Shown here: positions 63,960-64,000 of the stretch, piece after piece
Numbering within the stretch: the stretch's first letter is position 1
Layout: every line of letters begins with the position of its first letter
NCBI RefSeq assembly: GCF_039614765.1
Contig: NZ_CP154879.1
Location: 868,001-932,000, forward strand
Reading direction: 5' to 3'
From: Castellaniella sp. MT123
GTDB lineage: Bacteria; Pseudomonadota; Gammaproteobacteria; Burkholderiales; Burkholderiaceae_B
Length of the DNA: 64,000 bases
The notes under the pieces: generated by a model
What the model was told of the DNA's origin: nothing
The model's input: only the letters and a program-made list of their open reading frames with translations
The model's database searches: none
Position numbers and translations under genes: made by a program

Positions 63960-64000
63960 GTCCGGCCCTCAGGACGAAAGGACGCGCGGCGGCATCCGAA
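63960..64000. other. Window edge upstream of truA
   Basis: Only 41 bases. One minus-strand frame reads RMPPRVLSS then TGA (stop at 63971-63969), which might be the end of an upstream gene, but this is too short to support a call. Confidence 0.2.

Noticed and set aside
63969-64000. C-terminal end of an upstream gene on the minus strand
   Set aside because: Only nine codons before a stop; not enough to distinguish from chance.
1-64000. CRISPR arrays, insertion sequences, prophage genes, replication origin
   Set aside because: No regularly spaced repeats, transposase or integrase families, phage structural genes or DnaA-box clusters were seen.

Overview
The window is chromosomal DNA of a GC-rich betaproteobacterium, most likely Burkholderiales/Alcaligenaceae (relatives of Bordetella, Achromobacter, Castellaniella). 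The evidence is the protein families, their order (frr-pyrH-tsf-rpsB beside map-glnD; uppS-cdsA-dxr-rseP-bamA-ompH-lpxD-fabZ-lpxA-lpxB-rnhB; pyruvate dehydrogenase with a lipoyl-bearing E3) and the strong third-position G/C bias. This assignment is inference from gene content. Nearly all of it is core genome, densely packed, with many ATGA or TAATG start/stop overlaps.

Layout. 1-1724: valine/isobutyrate catabolism (3-hydroxyisobutyryl-CoA hydrolase, cut by the window edge, and an isobutyryl-CoA-dehydrogenase-like enzyme). 1909-3224: rnfH-ratA, divergent from smpB. 3327-4210: a small foreign-looking island with integron-cassette features (one good attC-like site, a pyrimidine-dimer glycosylase gene, a small membrane-protein gene, and no integrase in the window). 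4429-8665: alkylguanine-DNA alkyltransferase, then ppsA divergent from its regulator ppsR. 8725-24385 (minus strand): rRNA methyltransferase-type gene, RNase HII, lipid A synthesis, outer-membrane assembly, isoprenoid/phospholipid synthesis, and translation/UMP kinase genes. 24556-28486 (plus): map, glnD, dsbB. 28577-32915 (minus): folC-dedD-cvpA-purF. 33023-38902 (minus): pyruvate dehydrogenase aceE-aceF-lpdA, ended by a clear terminator. 39126-42399 (plus): a FixL/FixJ-type two-component pair overlapping folD, then prlC and a SCO1-type gene. 45267-49820: copper homeostasis (E3-like flavoprotein, copZ, copA, cueR) with two CueR-type promoters in the divergent gap. 49845-57101 (minus): nitroreductase, pdxJ and a MexAB-OprM-type RND efflux operon. 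57291-63959 (minus): a TrpXYZ-like ABC importer, trpF, a TRAP transporter without its binding protein, and truA.

How the genes work together. lpxD-fabZ-lpxA-lpxB-bamA-ompH-rseP form the usual envelope-biogenesis supercluster, fed by cdsA and uppS. PpsR switches PpsA on and off. The two-component pair sits back to back with the pyruvate dehydrogenase operon and may control it. CopA, CopZ, CueR and the SCO1 protein handle copper. The truA-trpF end and the folC-dedD-cvpA-purF end of a cluster that is contiguous in many gamma- and betaproteobacteria lie about 28 kb apart here.

Most interesting: (1) the integrase-less cassette island at 3.3-4.2 kb; (2) an RNase HII whose N-terminal extension carries two tandem Q-x-D-L-F motifs resembling the DNA sliding-clamp-binding pentapeptide; (3) a CopZ plus mercuric-reductase-like flavoprotein pair that looks like a split MerA; (4) a GC-rich palindromic element through which the SCO1 reading frame stays open. 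No tRNA, rRNA, CRISPR array, insertion sequence or phage gene was found.
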